Shown here: one piece after another, positions 1-10,572 of the stretch
Layout of the letters: every line of letters starts with the position of its first letter
Numbering within the stretch: the first letter of the stretch is position 1
Assembly: GCF_001049895.1 (NCBI RefSeq)
Contig: NZ_CVPE01000005.1
Span: 124,001-188,000, forward strand
Direction of reading: 5' to 3'
Length of the DNA stretch: 64,000 nt
From: Rubeoparvulum massiliense
GTDB lineage: Bacteria; Bacillota; Bacilli; Rubeoparvulales; Rubeoparvulaceae
Position numbers and translations under genes: made by a program
The notes under the pieces: generated by a model
Databases searched by the model: none
What the model saw: only the letters and a program-made list of their open reading frames with translations
What the model was told of the DNA's origin: nothing

Positions 1-40
1 TTTTTCATCTTATAAGGGCGAACTCAACACTAAAAATAAA

Positions 41-64
41 AAGCCAACCTCATTCTGTCGGCTT
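41..64 (-). terminator. Terminator of ssrA (tmRNA)
   Basis: Inverted repeat with 8-bp arms (41-48 and 57-64, one G-U pair) lying just past the tmRNA 3' end. Read on the minus strand, the stem is followed by a T-rich run, as in a rho-independent terminator. Nothing else is recognisable in the first 78 bases. Confidence 0.75.
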
Positions 65-78
65 AATTATGACTATTA

Positions 79-435
79 TGGTGGAGGTGAGGGGAGTCGA
101 ACCCCTGTCCGAAAATAACGCAACATCAGTTTCTCCGAGCGCAGTCACCTGAGGGAGATTCGCTTCATGAGCTGGCAAGTGACAACCTACTTATGAAGCT
201 AGTCTGATTGGTTCTCTTCCCTTAGCTCCAGACGGAAGCCTTAGGCGTATCCCACGGTAGGTGAGCCCTAGTCACACAACATGGGCGATTGTGTGGTAGA
301 GCAGCTGGTGCTTAGGCAGCAGCTAGTTGTGTGTTTTGTTTGCCAGTTATTATTGGCGGTTGCGTTTTAACGTGGCCGACCCCACGGCTCGCTTCTGATG
401 CCCGAACTATTCCCGTCGAATCCATAAACACCCCC
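79..435 (-). ncRNA. ssrA: Transfer-messenger RNA (tmRNA)
   Basis: tmRNA rescues ribosomes stalled on broken mRNAs and tags the unfinished protein for proteolysis. The ends are fixed by the tRNA-like domain. The 5' strand GGGGGTG (435-429) pairs with the 3' strand CACCTCC ahead of ACCA (ending at 79), and the TTCGACT T-loop sits between AGGGG and CCCCT. Total length is 357 nt, normal for the family. It is followed by a terminator and preceded by smpB, the gene of its protein partner, as in Bacillus. The pseudoknots were not folded. The encoded tag is described separately. Confidence 0.97.
312..344 (-). other. tmRNA tag reading frame
   Basis: Inside the tmRNA the sequence ACTGGCAAA, also found in the Bacillus subtilis tmRNA, precedes and begins an open frame. 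It starts at a GGC resume codon and encodes GKQNTQLAAA followed by TAA. With the alanine carried by tmRNA the tag would be AGKQNTQLAAA. The start GKQN and the hydrophobic LAA-type end are normal for Bacilli and would be recognised by ClpXP-type proteases. Ten codons is short compared with 14 in B. subtilis, and the end is LAAA rather than ALAA. Confidence 0.85.
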
Positions 436-539
436 AGTGGAGTGAATAAGCAACATGATCTACACATACCTATATGTTGCATCTTCATCATAACAGAAAA
501 TCAGGGGTTCTTCAATTGATTCCATGTTTTGTATTAAAA

Positions 540-1007
540 TTATATTTTTTGGCGCTCACGAAAGGCTCGTTCAATTTCCCGCTTCTGATCCTTGCTCTTT
601 AGATCTTCCCGCTTATCATATAATTTCTTCCCTTTTGCTAATGCCAAATCTACCTTAGCATAGCCGTGGCGTAAATAGAGGCGCAGCGGTACCAAGGTCA
701 AGCCCTTCTCTTTGGTAAGACCAATAAGCTTATCGATCTCTTTCCGCTTTAGGAGTAGCTTCCTTGTCCTAGTGGGCTCATGATTGAAGCGGTTTCCCTG
801 CTCGAAGGGACTAATATGCATATTCAGGAGCACAACCTCACCATTCATGATCCGGGCATAGCTATCCTTTAGATTCACCTTACCTGCACGGATGGATTTG
901 ATCTCCGTTCCCGTTAAGACGATCCCTGCTTCTAATGTTTCAACCACTTCATAATCATGGCGTGCCTTTTTATTTTGCGCAACGACTTTAATACCTTCTT
1001 TAGCCAT
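540..1007 (-). CDS. smpB: SsrA-binding protein SmpB
   Basis: SmpB (155 aa) binds the tRNA-like part of tmRNA and delivers it to stalled ribosomes. The OB-fold core shows the conserved NKKARHDY (about residues 12-20), GTEIKSIR (33-40), and the basic C-terminal tail GKKLYDKRE that enters the mRNA channel. The start is the ATG at 1007 with GGAGGAAAAAGCC in front. A longer frame reaching 1118 has no family-like residues upstream and is rejected. The gene stands between rnr and ssrA, the usual order in Bacilli, so rescue RNA, its partner and the nuclease that degrades the faulty mRNA are neighbours. Confidence 0.97.
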   Translation of the reverse strand: MAKEGIKVVAQNKKARHDYEVVETLEAGIVLTGTEIKSIRAGKVNLKDSYARIMNGEVVLLNMHISPFEQGNRFNHEPTRTRKLLLKRKEIDKLIGLTKEKGLTLVPLRLYLRHGYAKVDLALAKGKKLYDKREDLKSKDQKREIERAFRERQKI

Positions 1008-1136
1008 GGCTTTTTCCTCCTCCCCAAAGCCATCTACAATGCAGAGGGATTCCCAGCGTACTTTTGCTGAGAGCAAGTATATCACGAAGGGAATGCCTCT
1101 GCAATTACTCTCTTTCAACGTTGGATGAACAAAGCA

Positions 1137-3497
1137 TTATTTTCGTTTCCGTGGTGTTCGATGACTGCTTTTCCCTTTGCCAGTGCCTGTTTTCTTCTGA
1201 CGGTGCTTCCTTTTTCTCGATGGAACAGAATACCACTCATCGCCTTGACTTGATGACCGCTCTTCTCCTGCTTTTTCCTCCACCTTTTTAGGCTGCCTGC
1301 TACGAGAACGATCTGCCCTTACTTTTCCTGCTGTGATCACCGTAGGCTGCCGTTTCTTTTCCCGTTTTTGGGACTGGGTACCTACGATTTCCATGTCGAT
1401 TTTCCGCTCATCCTTATTCACACCGATTACACGGACTCGAACCTGATCACCAATGCGGAAGATCTTACCCGTCCGTTCACCAACGAGGGCATAGGCCTTC
1501 TCATGGAAGGAATAGAAATCGTCGGTCATGTAACTCACATGTACCATCCCTTCGATGGTGTTAGGCAATTCCACAAAGAGCCCGAAGGAGGTGACCCCAC
1601 TGATTACACCCTCGAATTCCTCCCCGATCTTATCCATCATAAATTCCGCTTTCTTCAGATCATCCGTTTCGCGCTCAGCATCGACAGCCACACGCTCACG
1701 AATGGAAGCTTGATCAGCGATTTCTGCTAATCGTCCCTGTAGCTTCTTCATTTTCCCTTCTGCCAGCGGACCATTTACATAGCGGTGGATCAGCCGATGG
1801 ACGATTAAGTCAGGATAACGGCGGATCGGTGATGTAAAGTGGGTATAAAATGATGTGGCGAGACCATAGTGTCCTAAGTTCTCATTGGCGTAACGAGCCT
1901 GCTTCATCGACCGTAGTAACAAGCTGTTAATCACTGCTTCCTCAGGCTGTCCCTCTATCTCACTCAGCAAGCTCTGAAGTGCGAGGGGATGAACCTGGTT
2001 TGCTGTACCGTGGATTACATATCCTAGATTGGCGATGAATGCTAAGAAGGAAAGCATCTTCTCCTCATTGGGATCCTCATGGATCCGATACATAAAGGGG
2101 ACTTGCATCCAATGGTAGTGTTCAGCCACCGTCTCATTGGCAGCAAGCATAAACTCCTCGATAAGCCGTTCTGCCTCTCCACGTTCACGTACCACCACGT
2201 CTAGAGGCTCACCTTTTTCATTGACCAGTACCTTGGCCTCTTTTAAGTCAAAATCTATGGCTCCGCGGGCCATCCGTTTTTTACGCAATATATGAGATAG
2301 TTCATTCATGGCAAAGAACATTTCCAATAGCGTTTCGTAGCGCTGGAGTAGTGTTTCATCCTCACGCTTCAGAATCTGGTTCATATCCTCATAGGTCATT
2401 CGTTCCACAGTTCGAATGACACTAGGGAAAATCTCATAGTGAACCACTTTCCCCTGGGCATCAATCTCCATCTCACAGCTTAGTGTCAGCCGATCCTGGC
2501 GAGGATTTAAACTGCAGATCCCATTGGATAGACGATGAGGTAGCATAGGAATCACGCGATCCACCAAGTAAACACTACAACCACGAGCTAAGGCTTCCTT
2601 ATCTAATTCACTACCCTCTCGTACATAATGACTCACATCGGCAATATGAACCCCTAAGCGATAATGGCCATTGGCGAGCTTCTCTACTGCCACAGCATCA
2701 TCTAAATCCTTGGCGTCCGCACCATCAATGGTAATAATCGCCTGTCCACGTAAATCACGACGGCTGATGAGATCCTCGGGACTGATGGCTTCAGGTACCT
2801 TGTCCGCTTCTGCTATCGTCTCATCGCTGAATTTTTCAGGAATTCCATATTTCCGAACAATGGAGAGAATATCGATTCCCGGGTCATTCTTATGTCCGAG
2901 AATCTCGATCACTTCTCCTTCCGCGCTCATACGCCCCTCAGGAAACTTCACGATCCTTACAACTACCTTGTGGCCATCTACTGCTCCGCCATGCTTCCCC
3001 TTAGGAATAAAGATGTCACGATCCACACGATTATCATCAGGGCGAACAAAGCCGAAGGATTCTTCGTCCATATAGGTGCCCACAATCACCTGATTGGCTC
3101 GCTGGAGGATACGTACCACCTCACCCTCCCATTGCTTGCCTTCCCGTGAGCCCTTTTCAATCCGGACTAATACTAAGTCACCATGCATAGCACCCATCAT
3201 ATCCGACGCATGTACATACACATCTGGGAGCTGTGACTCTTCCAACAGAATAAAACCAAATCCCTTGGGATGCTTTTGTAAATGACCACGAAAGAGATTG
3301 ACCCGCTGCGGGATGGCATAGCGATTGGCTCTTGTACGTACAACCTCACCTTTCTCTTCCAATTGGTTCAATGTCTTAACCAGCTCACGGAATTGCTCGG
3401 AGTCTGTTAATTGAAGGGCTTCTTCCAGCTCCTGAACAGTTAGAGGTTTATAGGCTTCTTCCTGAAGTAATGCAAGCAAACGTTCTTCCATGGTCAT
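1137..3497 (-). CDS. rnr: Ribonuclease R
   Basis: RNase R is a processive 3'-5' exoribonuclease that degrades structured RNA and the non-stop mRNAs released by tmRNA. Order of domains: N-terminal winged helix; cold-shock/OB domain (HLQKHPKGFGFI); RNB catalytic domain with the acidic signature ITIDGADAKDLDDAV; S1 domain (EEFEGVISGVTSFGLFVELP); and a Lys/Arg-rich tail of roughly 90 residues. At about 786 aa the length is typical. The start is uncertain. A GTG at 3521 has no ribosome site, whereas ATGs at 3497 and 3491 follow a weak AGAAGAAAG; 3497 is used here. The gene lies just downstream of the esterase gene and was probably co-transcribed with it. Confidence 0.95.
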   Translation of the reverse strand: MTMEERLLALLQEEAYKPLTVQELEEALQLTDSEQFRELVKTLNQLEEKGEVVRTRANRYAIPQRVNLFRGHLQKHPKGFGFILLEESQLPDVYVHASDMMGAMHGDLVLVRIEKGSREGKQWEGEVVRILQRANQVIVGTYMDEESFGFVRPDDNRVDRDIFIPKGKHGGAVDGHKVVVRIVKFPEGRMSAEGEVIEILGHKNDPGIDILSIVRKYGIPEKFSDETIAEADKVPEAISPEDLISRRDLRGQAIITIDGADAKDLDDAVAVEKLANGHYRLGVHIADVSHYVREGSELDKEALARGCSVYLVDRVIPMLPHRLSNGICSLNPRQDRLTLSCEMEIDAQGKVVHYEIFPSVIRTVERMTYEDMNQILKREDETLLQRYETLLEMFFAMNELSHILRKKRMARGAIDFDLKEAKVLVNEKGEPLDVVVRERGEAERLIEEFMLAANETVAEHYHWMQVPFMYRIHEDPNEEKMLSFLAFIANLGYVIHGTANQVHPLALQSLLSEIEGQPEEAVINSLLLRSMKQARYANENLGHYGLATSFYTHFTSPIRRYPDLIVHRLIHRYVNGPLAEGKMKKLQGRLAEIADQASIRERVAVDAERETDDLKKAEFMMDKIGEEFEGVISGVTSFGLFVELPNTIEGMVHVSYMTDDFYSFHEKAYALVGERTGKIFRIGDQVRVRVIGVNKDERKIDMEIVGTQSQKREKKRQPTVITAGKVRADRSRSRQPKKVEEKAGEERSSSQGDEWYSVPSRKRKHRQKKTGTGKGKSSHRTPRKRK

Positions 3498-3524
3498 CAC
3501 TCTACTTTCTTCTGTTTTCACGTC

Positions 3525-4268
3525 TTAAGAATGAGCTACAAAGAACTGTAGGACATCCTGAAATAATTGCTTCCGTTCATGATCAAGGGTGATGATATGT
3601 GATGATTTGGGATAGATTTTTAACTCCTTATGAATGGATCCCACCTTCTCATAGAGAAGTGCGCCACTTTGTGGTTGGACAGTCTCATCGCGACCGCTCT
3701 GTGCGATAAAAATTGGTGTTGTCACCTTCTTAATACTCCTTCGTGTATCGCGTAGTAAACGACGAAGCTGATCAATACTCTCTAACGGTGTATAGGGATA
3801 AGGTATAATCTTCTCCTCAATATGTGAAGGCTTTCGTGATCGCCGCTCATGATTCGTCTTGAAATGCTTCAAAAAACCGACGAAGGGGAAAAAGCGATCT
3901 TGTACCACCATAGGCGTACTTAAAGTAGCAATAGCTTGTAGTGGATAACGTTGGGCAAGCTGTAGGACTAAGAGTCCACCCATGGAGTGTCCTGCAGCAA
4001 ACAGTTGGGTACACCCAGCCTTTTGTAGTACCTTTATTCCTTCCTCTGCAGAACAGAGCCAATCCTCCCAGGAGGTGGCACCAAGCTCTTCTGGTGTGGT
4101 GCCATGACCAGCCAGTAGTGGTGCATGCACCGTCCAACCTTGATCGGCAAAAAACTCACCCATTGGTCCCATCTCTGCGGTACTTCCGGTAAAGCCATGT
4201 ACCAATAAGATCCCCCGCTTACCTTGTTGGTAAAAAAAAGGCGCTGGTGAACGGGATGTCATCCTCAT
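3525..4268 (-). CDS. est: Carboxylesterase, Est30/YvaK-like
   Basis: Serine carboxylesterase of the alpha/beta-hydrolase fold (247 aa), predicted to be cytoplasmic as no signal peptide is seen. The oxyanion-hole motif HGFTGS is at 24-29, the nucleophile is Ser95 in GHSMGG, and the likely triad partners are Asp194 (SGRDE) and His224 (SSHIITLDHE). The position between secG and rnr matches yvaK of B. subtilis and est30 of Geobacillus, which is the basis of the name. The start is the ATG at 4268, preceded by AAAGGGGAAGAAAAC. An in-frame ATG at 4310 would add a charged, unrelated N-terminus. The natural substrate is unknown; family members hydrolyse short to medium acyl esters. Confidence 0.9.
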   Translation of the reverse strand: MRMTSRSPAPFFYQQGKRGILLVHGFTGSTAEMGPMGEFFADQGWTVHAPLLAGHGTTPEELGATSWEDWLCSAEEGIKVLQKAGCTQLFAAGHSMGGLLVLQLAQRYPLQAIATLSTPMVVQDRFFPFVGFLKHFKTNHERRSRKPSHIEEKIIPYPYTPLESIDQLRRLLRDTRRSIKKVTTPIFIAQSGRDETVQPQSGALLYEKVGSIHKELKIYPKSSHIITLDHERKQLFQDVLQFFVAHS

Positions 4269-4348
4269 GTTTTCTTCCCCTTTTCTTTCCTCGTTTTCCT
4301 CTCTTTCCATTGTATCATGATTTTTTCGTTTATTCTGTTTCGATTCTT

Positions 4349-5035
4349 TTATGAATTCCTTAAAAACTGGTCCACATAGCGAAATATCTCTGCTTGTTCA
4401 CAACCGTGACAGATAATGTGCGGTGATTGGGGAAGAAAATACAGGTACTTTTCTTCCGTTGGAATGGCCTCATATAAATAGTGGGCACTATGAGCAGGCA
4501 CTAAATTGTCCTGCTCTCCTTGGATGATTAAGGTTGGTATTTGAACTTGATCGATGGCTGATCGGCAGAAGCGTACCAGTTGATGAAATTGCCAGACCCA
4601 GCGTAATGGGGTACGTCTTACCTTCTGCATGTAGCGTTGCCAATCATCCGAAGTTCCCCCTGAGCCTTCCTGGCGAGTCATCCCATTCCCCCGCACTTGA
4701 TTCCACATTAACTCCAAATTGGGGTAATAAGCGCTAGGGCTTAATAGGATCAATTTCTTGATCGGATAACGATTGGCTAGATAAATAGCGATCATTCCAC
4801 CCATGGAGAAGCCACAGAGTATTACATCCTGCTCCAGCTGACAAATCTCCATGACCACTTTTTCTACAGAAGCGATCCATTCTGTCCACTGTACATCTGA
4901 GCGAAATTGATTTTCTTCATGTCCAGCAAGAACAGGTGTAATGACATTGTAGCCAGAGGAACGTAGGTGGCGAGCAAGGGGTTCTACTTCATAGGGACTG
5001 CCTGTAAAGCCATGAATCAAGATGCAAGTGGTCAT
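4349..5035 (-). CDS. Second alpha/beta hydrolase, esterase-like
   Basis: A 228-aa paralogue of the neighbouring esterase. It shares the HGFTGSPYEVEPLA-type N-terminal motif, nucleophile Ser77 in GFSMGG, probable Asp176 (GEQDN) and His206 (SPHIICHG), so the catalytic triad looks complete. The ATG at 5035 follows AGAAGGAGGGATACC. It lies between the secG terminator and est, an extra gene compared with the B. subtilis order. Two cysteines flank the catalytic histidine region (ICHGCE), unlike its neighbour. It is probably a carboxylesterase or monoacylglycerol-lipase-like enzyme; the substrate cannot be told from sequence. Confidence 0.82.
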   Translation of the reverse strand: MTTCILIHGFTGSPYEVEPLARHLRSSGYNVITPVLAGHEENQFRSDVQWTEWIASVEKVVMEICQLEQDVILCGFSMGGMIAIYLANRYPIKKLILLSPSAYYPNLELMWNQVRGNGMTRQEGSGGTSDDWQRYMQKVRRTPLRWVWQFHQLVRFCRSAIDQVQIPTLIIQGEQDNLVPAHSAHYLYEAIPTEEKYLYFLPQSPHIICHGCEQAEIFRYVDQFLRNS

Positions 5036-5089
5036 GGTATCCCTCCTTCTTCTCTTATTGTATCCACGATCAGTAGGTTAACAAACAAA

Positions 5090-5119
5090 AAAGTAGTCAG
5101 AATCACATCTGACTACTTT
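5090..5119 (-). terminator. Terminator after secG
   Basis: Perfect 12-bp arms (5090-5101 and 5108-5119) with a 6-nt loop, followed on the minus strand by TTTTTTG. It separates secG from the two downstream hydrolase genes. Confidence 0.85.
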
Positions 5120-5146
5120 GATGACAATATGAACTTAATTGGCTGG

Positions 5147-5380
5147 TTACTTCACAATAAAAGCAACAAGCACCGCAAGAATCATGAAAGATACTGCAAA
5201 GGTAACGGTTAACTTGGATAGTAATGCATCCAGTCCCCGGGCTTTTTGTTTACCCATCAGTTGTTCTGCACCACCTGCAATCGATCCAGATAGGCCGGCA
5301 CTTTTCCCTGATTGTAACAAGACGGTTGCAATTAAACCAAGGGCAGCAATGACCAATAAGATGGTTAAGAATACTTCCAC
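5147..5380 (-). CDS. secG: Preprotein translocase subunit SecG
   Basis: Small membrane subunit (77 aa) of the SecYEG channel. Two hydrophobic segments (about residues 2-20 and 55-75) flank the family's conserved cytoplasmic loop, here GKSAGLSGSIAGGAEQLMGK. The start is a GTG at 5380 preceded by GAGGGGGGTGGAAACAG, since there is no closer ATG. It lies downstream of eno and upstream of the esterase/rnr/smpB/ssrA group, the usual order in Bacillus. A strong terminator follows it. Confidence 0.93.
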   Translation of the reverse strand: MEVFLTILLVIAALGLIATVLLQSGKSAGLSGSIAGGAEQLMGKQKARGLDALLSKLTVTFAVSFMILAVLVAFIVK

Positions 5381-5493
5381 CTGTTTCCACCCCCCTCTTC
5401 TTTTACACCAACAGAGTACGCTACTCGATACTATAACAATCGTACTATACCATAATTGAACTAGCCATTCAAGGAGAATTTAACAGATGGCTC

Positions 5494-6810
<1,317 letters not shown>

Positions 6811-6925
6811 CTAATTGTAAAGCTTGAGTGCATCTTTTTTTTCTAAATTCAATCCTATGATAATCTTAATCCTTTACTGCATACCATGGAAGTTCAAATT
6901 CCATCGCTGTGAATAGCTTATGAAG

Positions 6926-8470
6926 TTATCTCGCTTCGCCAACGATAATGGGACTTCCCGTCATCTCTTCCGGTTGCTCCAATTCTAATAACCAGAGCAT
7001 GGTTGGCGCAAGATCAGCTAGCACTCCGCCTTCTCGTAACTGATAACGCTGATCGGTTACAATCAATGGAACCGGTGAGGTGCTGTGTGAGGTTACCGTC
7101 TGCCCTGCCTCATCAACCATGTAATCGGCATTGCCATGATCCGCTGTGATCAAAGCGATGCCACCAGCCTTCTGTAATGCTTCCACCACGCGGCCAAGAC
7201 AGTGATCTACTGTTTCCACAGCCTTAATTGTCGCTTCCATCTGACCTGTGTGCCCAACCATATCACAGTTGGCAAAGTTCAAGATGATCACATCGGGTGT
7301 GGCGGTTTCAATCTCGTGAATCACTGCATCAGTTACCTCATAAGCACTCATCTCTGGCTTTAAGTCATAGGTGGCAACCTTCGGTGAATCGATGAGAACA
7401 CGTTTTTCTCCAGGGAATGGTTGTTCCTGACCGCCATTAAAGAAGAAGGTAACATGAGGATACTTCTCGGTCTCAGCGATCCGAAGTTGCCGTAAACCAT
7501 GGGAAGAGATGATCTCACCAAAGGTGTGATGTAAGCCAATGGGTGGATAAGCAATCATGGCATCGATGGTCTCACTATACTTGGTAAACGTAGCATAGAA
7601 GAGATCACGAGGCGCCTTGGGTCCTCGTTCAAAGCCTGAAAACTCTGCTTGTGTAAAGGCTAAGGATAATTGAATCATCCGATCCGGACGGAAATTGAAG
7701 GCGATGATCGCGTCATGATCTTGGATCGTTGCCTTAGGCTTTTCATTTTCGTCAACGAGTACTGTGGGTAGGACAAATTCATCATAAATTCCCTTAGCAT
7801 ACGATTGATCCACTGCTGCAACGGGGTCATGGGCTTTTACTCCCTCACCATCCACCAATGCTCGATAGGATTTCTCCACCCGTTCCCAACGGTGATCACG
7901 ATCCATGGCATAGTAACGACCATGAATAGTGGCCATTTGACCTACACCCAACTGGACCATTTTTGCTTCTAGCTCCTTGATATAGCCTTTCGCACTGTCC
8001 GGTGCAACATCTCGGCCATCTAAGAAGGCATGGACATAGATCTCATTGATTCCTTCCTGCTTGCATAACTGAAGCAAGGCGTAAAGATGTTCTTGATGAC
8101 TATGTACCCCTCCATCAGAGAGTAAACCATATAGATGCAGGCGAGAACGATGTTTCTTTACATGCTGAATCGCCTTGAGGAGAACCTCATTGCGAAAAAA
8201 GTCTCCATCGGCAATGGATTTGGAAATTCGCGTAAACTCCTGATATACAATGCGACCGGCTCCCAAATTTAGATGGCCCACCTCTGAATTTCCCATCTGT
8301 CCTTCAGGAAGACCCACACTCATTCCACTAGCCCCCAATAATCCATGGGGGTATTGGTTCCAATACTGATCAAGATTAGGTGTATTGGCATGTAGGATGG
8401 CATTCCCCTCTTTCATTTCTCGATACCCGAAGCCATCCATGACAATCAATGCAACAGGACGATGTTTCAC
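6926..8470 (-). CDS. gpmI: 2,3-bisphosphoglycerate-independent phosphoglycerate mutase
   Basis: The Mn-dependent, cofactor-independent mutase (514 aa) interconverts 3- and 2-phosphoglycerate. The alkaline-phosphatase-type motifs are visible: N-terminal IVMDGFG; the phosphoserine loop [17 protein letters not shown] with the catalytic Ser at about residue 62; and metal ligands in the C-terminal half ([16 protein letters not shown]). It starts at the GTG at 8470, directly abutting the tpiA stop (TAA then GTG), with GGGAGGAG inside the end of tpiA as its ribosome site. The two are therefore translated from one message. Confidence 0.97.
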   Translation of the reverse strand: MKHRPVALIVMDGFGYREMKEGNAILHANTPNLDQYWNQYPHGLLGASGMSVGLPEGQMGNSEVGHLNLGAGRIVYQEFTRISKSIADGDFFRNEVLLKAIQHVKKHRSRLHLYGLLSDGGVHSHQEHLYALLQLCKQEGINEIYVHAFLDGRDVAPDSAKGYIKELEAKMVQLGVGQMATIHGRYYAMDRDHRWERVEKSYRALVDGEGVKAHDPVAAVDQSYAKGIYDEFVLPTVLVDENEKPKATIQDHDAIIAFNFRPDRMIQLSLAFTQAEFSGFERGPKAPRDLFYATFTKYSETIDAMIAYPPIGLHHTFGEIISSHGLRQLRIAETEKYPHVTFFFNGGQEQPFPGEKRVLIDSPKVATYDLKPEMSAYEVTDAVIHEIETATPDVIILNFANCDMVGHTGQMEATIKAVETVDHCLGRVVEALQKAGGIALITADHGNADYMVDEAGQTVTSHSTSPVPLIVTDQRYQLREGGVLADLAPTMLWLLELEQPEEMTGSPIIVGEAR

Positions 8471-9250
8471 TTACATTTCTCCTCCCTTCCCAGCACCTGT
8501 AGCCTCTACCAGTGCAAGGAATGAAGCAGGGTCAAGACTGGCTCCGCCTACCAAAGCACCATCGATCTGAGGCTGAGCCATATACTGGGCAATATTGTTA
8601 GGTTTGACGCTTCCACCATAGAGGATACGGATCTCCTCAGCACTTCCTTCATCATAGAGTTCTGCCACCACTTGACGGATGAAGCCGATCACTTCATTGG
8701 CCTCCTGTGGGTTACATGATTTTCCCGTGCCGATAGCCCAGATTGGTTCATAGGCAAAGGTGATGGAAGCAAGCTGCTCTTGTTTAACGCTAGCAAGGGC
8801 TACTTCTACTTGGTGCTGAACAAATGGCTTCGTCTCGTGCTGATTATATAAGGTTTCGCTCTCCCCGATACAGACAATAGGGCGAAGTTGATGGTGCAGT
8901 GCAGTATGTACCTTGCGATTCACCAGCTCATCTGTTTCAGCAAAGTAGCCTCGACGTTCTGAGTGTCCGAGGATTACATAAGTGACGCCGAGATCCTTTA
9001 GCATTAAAGGGCTGATCTCCCCGGTATAGGCACCCTCTTCTTGATCATACATATTTTGTGCTCCCAGACTGATCCCAATCCTGTGAAAAGGCTCACCTAA
9101 GATGGGTAAAGCAGTAAATGGAGCACAGATTGCTAGATCAACAGAGCTCGTAACAGGAAGCGTCTCTGCAATTTGGCTCGCAAATTGGACTGCTTCCTTA
9201 TTAGTTTTATACATTTTCCAGTTGCCTGCGAGCAATGGCTTGCGCAACAT
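8471..9250 (-). CDS. tpiA: Triosephosphate isomerase
   Basis: Interconverts dihydroxyacetone phosphate and glyceraldehyde 3-phosphate. The TIM-barrel signatures are present: AGNWKMYK at the N-terminus (catalytic Lys), the electrophilic His in ILGHSERRGYF, and catalytic Glu in FAYEPIWAIGTGK, followed by the phosphate-binding ILYGGSVKP. The ATG at 9250 (259 aa) has AGGTGATC in front, while the GTG at 9256 has none. pgk ends 10 bases upstream and gpmI begins immediately downstream, so the three genes are tightly coupled. Confidence 0.97.
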   Translation of the reverse strand: MLRKPLLAGNWKMYKTNKEAVQFASQIAETLPVTSSVDLAICAPFTALPILGEPFHRIGISLGAQNMYDQEEGAYTGEISPLMLKDLGVTYVILGHSERRGYFAETDELVNRKVHTALHHQLRPIVCIGESETLYNQHETKPFVQHQVEVALASVKQEQLASITFAYEPIWAIGTGKSCNPQEANEVIGFIRQVVAELYDEGSAEEIRILYGGSVKPNNIAQYMAQPQIDGALVGGASLDPASFLALVEATGAGKGGEM

Positions 9251-9260
9251 GATCACCTCA

Positions 9261-10448
9261 TTATTGTTGATCTTGTAGAGCCTTCACACCTGGTAGTTCC
9301 TTGCCTTCTAGGAACTCTAATGAAGCTCCGCCGCCTGTAGAGATATGTGTCATCTGATCAGCGAGTCCCGATTGTTCCACGGCAGCTGCTGAATCACCGC
9401 CACCGATGATCGTAAGCCCGTCAGTCTCTGCGCATGCTTGCGCCACCGCTAGAGTCCCTTGGGCAAAATCAGGGATTTCAAAGACACCCATCGGCCCATT
9501 CCAGACCACAGTCTTCGATTGAAGAATGGCTTCACGATAAGCTGCGATGGTTTTAGGTCCCATATCTACAGCGATCCAGCCATGCATAATGGCATAGATA
9601 GGTACCTCCATTTTTTGTGCCCCTGGCTTCAATTCATCGGCGATAATCACATCTTGGGGAAGCAGTAATTGGACACCCTTCTCCTCAGCTTTTTCAATGA
9701 AGGATTTTGCCAACTCAATCTTCTCATCATCAACAAGGGATTTCCCTGTCTCATGTCCAAGTGCACGGATAAAGGTATTGGCTAATCCACCACCAATGAT
9801 TAAGGTGTCTACCTTATCCAACAGGCTTTCAATGACGCCGATTTTATCCTTTACCTTTGCGCCACCAATGATGGCTGTAAAGGGACGTGCTGGGTCAGCT
9901 AAGGCCTCACCAAGAAATTTAAGCTCTTTTTCCATTAAAAAGCCAGCTACTGCAGGAATATGATGAGCGATCCCTTCGGTAGATGCATGAGCACGGTGCG
10001 CTGTGCCAAAGGCATCATTGACATAGATCTCTGCCAGTGCTGCAAAGGCGCTCGCTAAAGCAGGATCATTCTTCTCTTCTCCTGCTTCAAAGCGAACATT
10101 TTCTAGAAGTAGCACCTCACCTGCTTGTAATTGAGCGACTGCCTTCTCAACCTCTGCGCCAATCACTTGATTCACTTTCTTCACTGGTTTCCCGAGCAAC
10201 TCCTCTAAGCGCTCAACTACCGGATTTAAACGTAATTCCTCAACAACGACTCCCTTTGGTCTTCCTAAGTGGCTGGCCAAAATCAATTTGGCACCATGGT
10301 CTAATAGATATTGAATCGTAGGTATTGCAGCACGAATCCGTGTATCATCGGTGACCTCACCTGCTTGCAATGGTACGTTAAAATCGACACGGCAAAAAAT
10401 GCGCTTACCTGCTACATCTACATCACGAATGGTCATCTTCTTAAACAT
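9261..10448 (-). CDS. pgk: Phosphoglycerate kinase
   Basis: Makes ATP from 1,3-bisphosphoglycerate (395 aa). The N-terminal domain shows RVDFNVPL and the substrate-binding HLGRPKG; the C-terminal nucleotide domain shows [19 protein letters not shown] and GGGDSAAA. The ATG at 10448 follows GCAAGGAGGTAGAAGA. It is the first gene of the glycolytic operon here. In most Bacilli cggR and gapA precede it, but rpoN comes straight before it in this window. Confidence 0.98.
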   Translation of the reverse strand: MFKKMTIRDVDVAGKRIFCRVDFNVPLQAGEVTDDTRIRAAIPTIQYLLDHGAKLILASHLGRPKGVVVEELRLNPVVERLEELLGKPVKKVNQVIGAEVEKAVAQLQAGEVLLLENVRFEAGEEKNDPALASAFAALAEIYVNDAFGTAHRAHASTEGIAHHIPAVAGFLMEKELKFLGEALADPARPFTAIIGGAKVKDKIGVIESLLDKVDTLIIGGGLANTFIRALGHETGKSLVDDEKIELAKSFIEKAEEKGVQLLLPQDVIIADELKPGAQKMEVPIYAIMHGWIAVDMGPKTIAAYREAILQSKTVVWNGPMGVFEIPDFAQGTLAVAQACAETDGLTIIGGGDSAAAVEQSGLADQMTHISTGGGASLEFLEGKELPGVKALQDQQ

Positions 10449-10471
10449 TCTTCTACCTCCTTGCATGAGAA

Positions 10472-10491
10472 ATAGGACGTATTCGTCCTAT
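10472..10491 (-). promoter_or_regulatory. Perfect inverted repeat in the pgk leader
   Basis: Two 8-bp arms (ATAGGACG and CGTCCTAT) separated by 4 bases lie between the predicted promoter and the pgk ribosome site. It could be an operator for a dimeric regulator or a small stabilising hairpin at the 5' end of the glycolytic mRNA. No long T-run follows on the minus strand, so a terminator is unlikely. Confidence 0.5.
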
Positions 10492-10507
10492 AATTTTCCT
10501 TGCCTTT

Positions 10508-10537
10508 ATTGTACGTGTTTCTTGAAACAATTAGCAA
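10508..10537 (-). promoter_or_regulatory. Candidate sigma-A promoter of pgk operon
   Basis: On the minus strand a TTGCTA (10537-10532), an 18-bp spacer and TACAAT (10513-10508) match the sigma-A consensus at 4/6 and 5/6 positions. The inverted repeat at 10472-10491 lies just downstream, where a bound protein could block elongation. Prediction from sequence only. Confidence 0.45.
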
Positions 10538-10572
10538 CATTTCTCTTGGACAAACTTCTCATCCCTTGTTCC

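Noticed and set aside
331-519. 62-codon frame across the tmRNA 5' region
   Set aside because: It overlaps the structured tmRNA on the opposite strand and has no coding features.
1368-1730. 120-codon frame on the plus strand inside rnr
   Set aside because: It is the antisense shadow of the RNase R C-terminal region, without a ribosome site.
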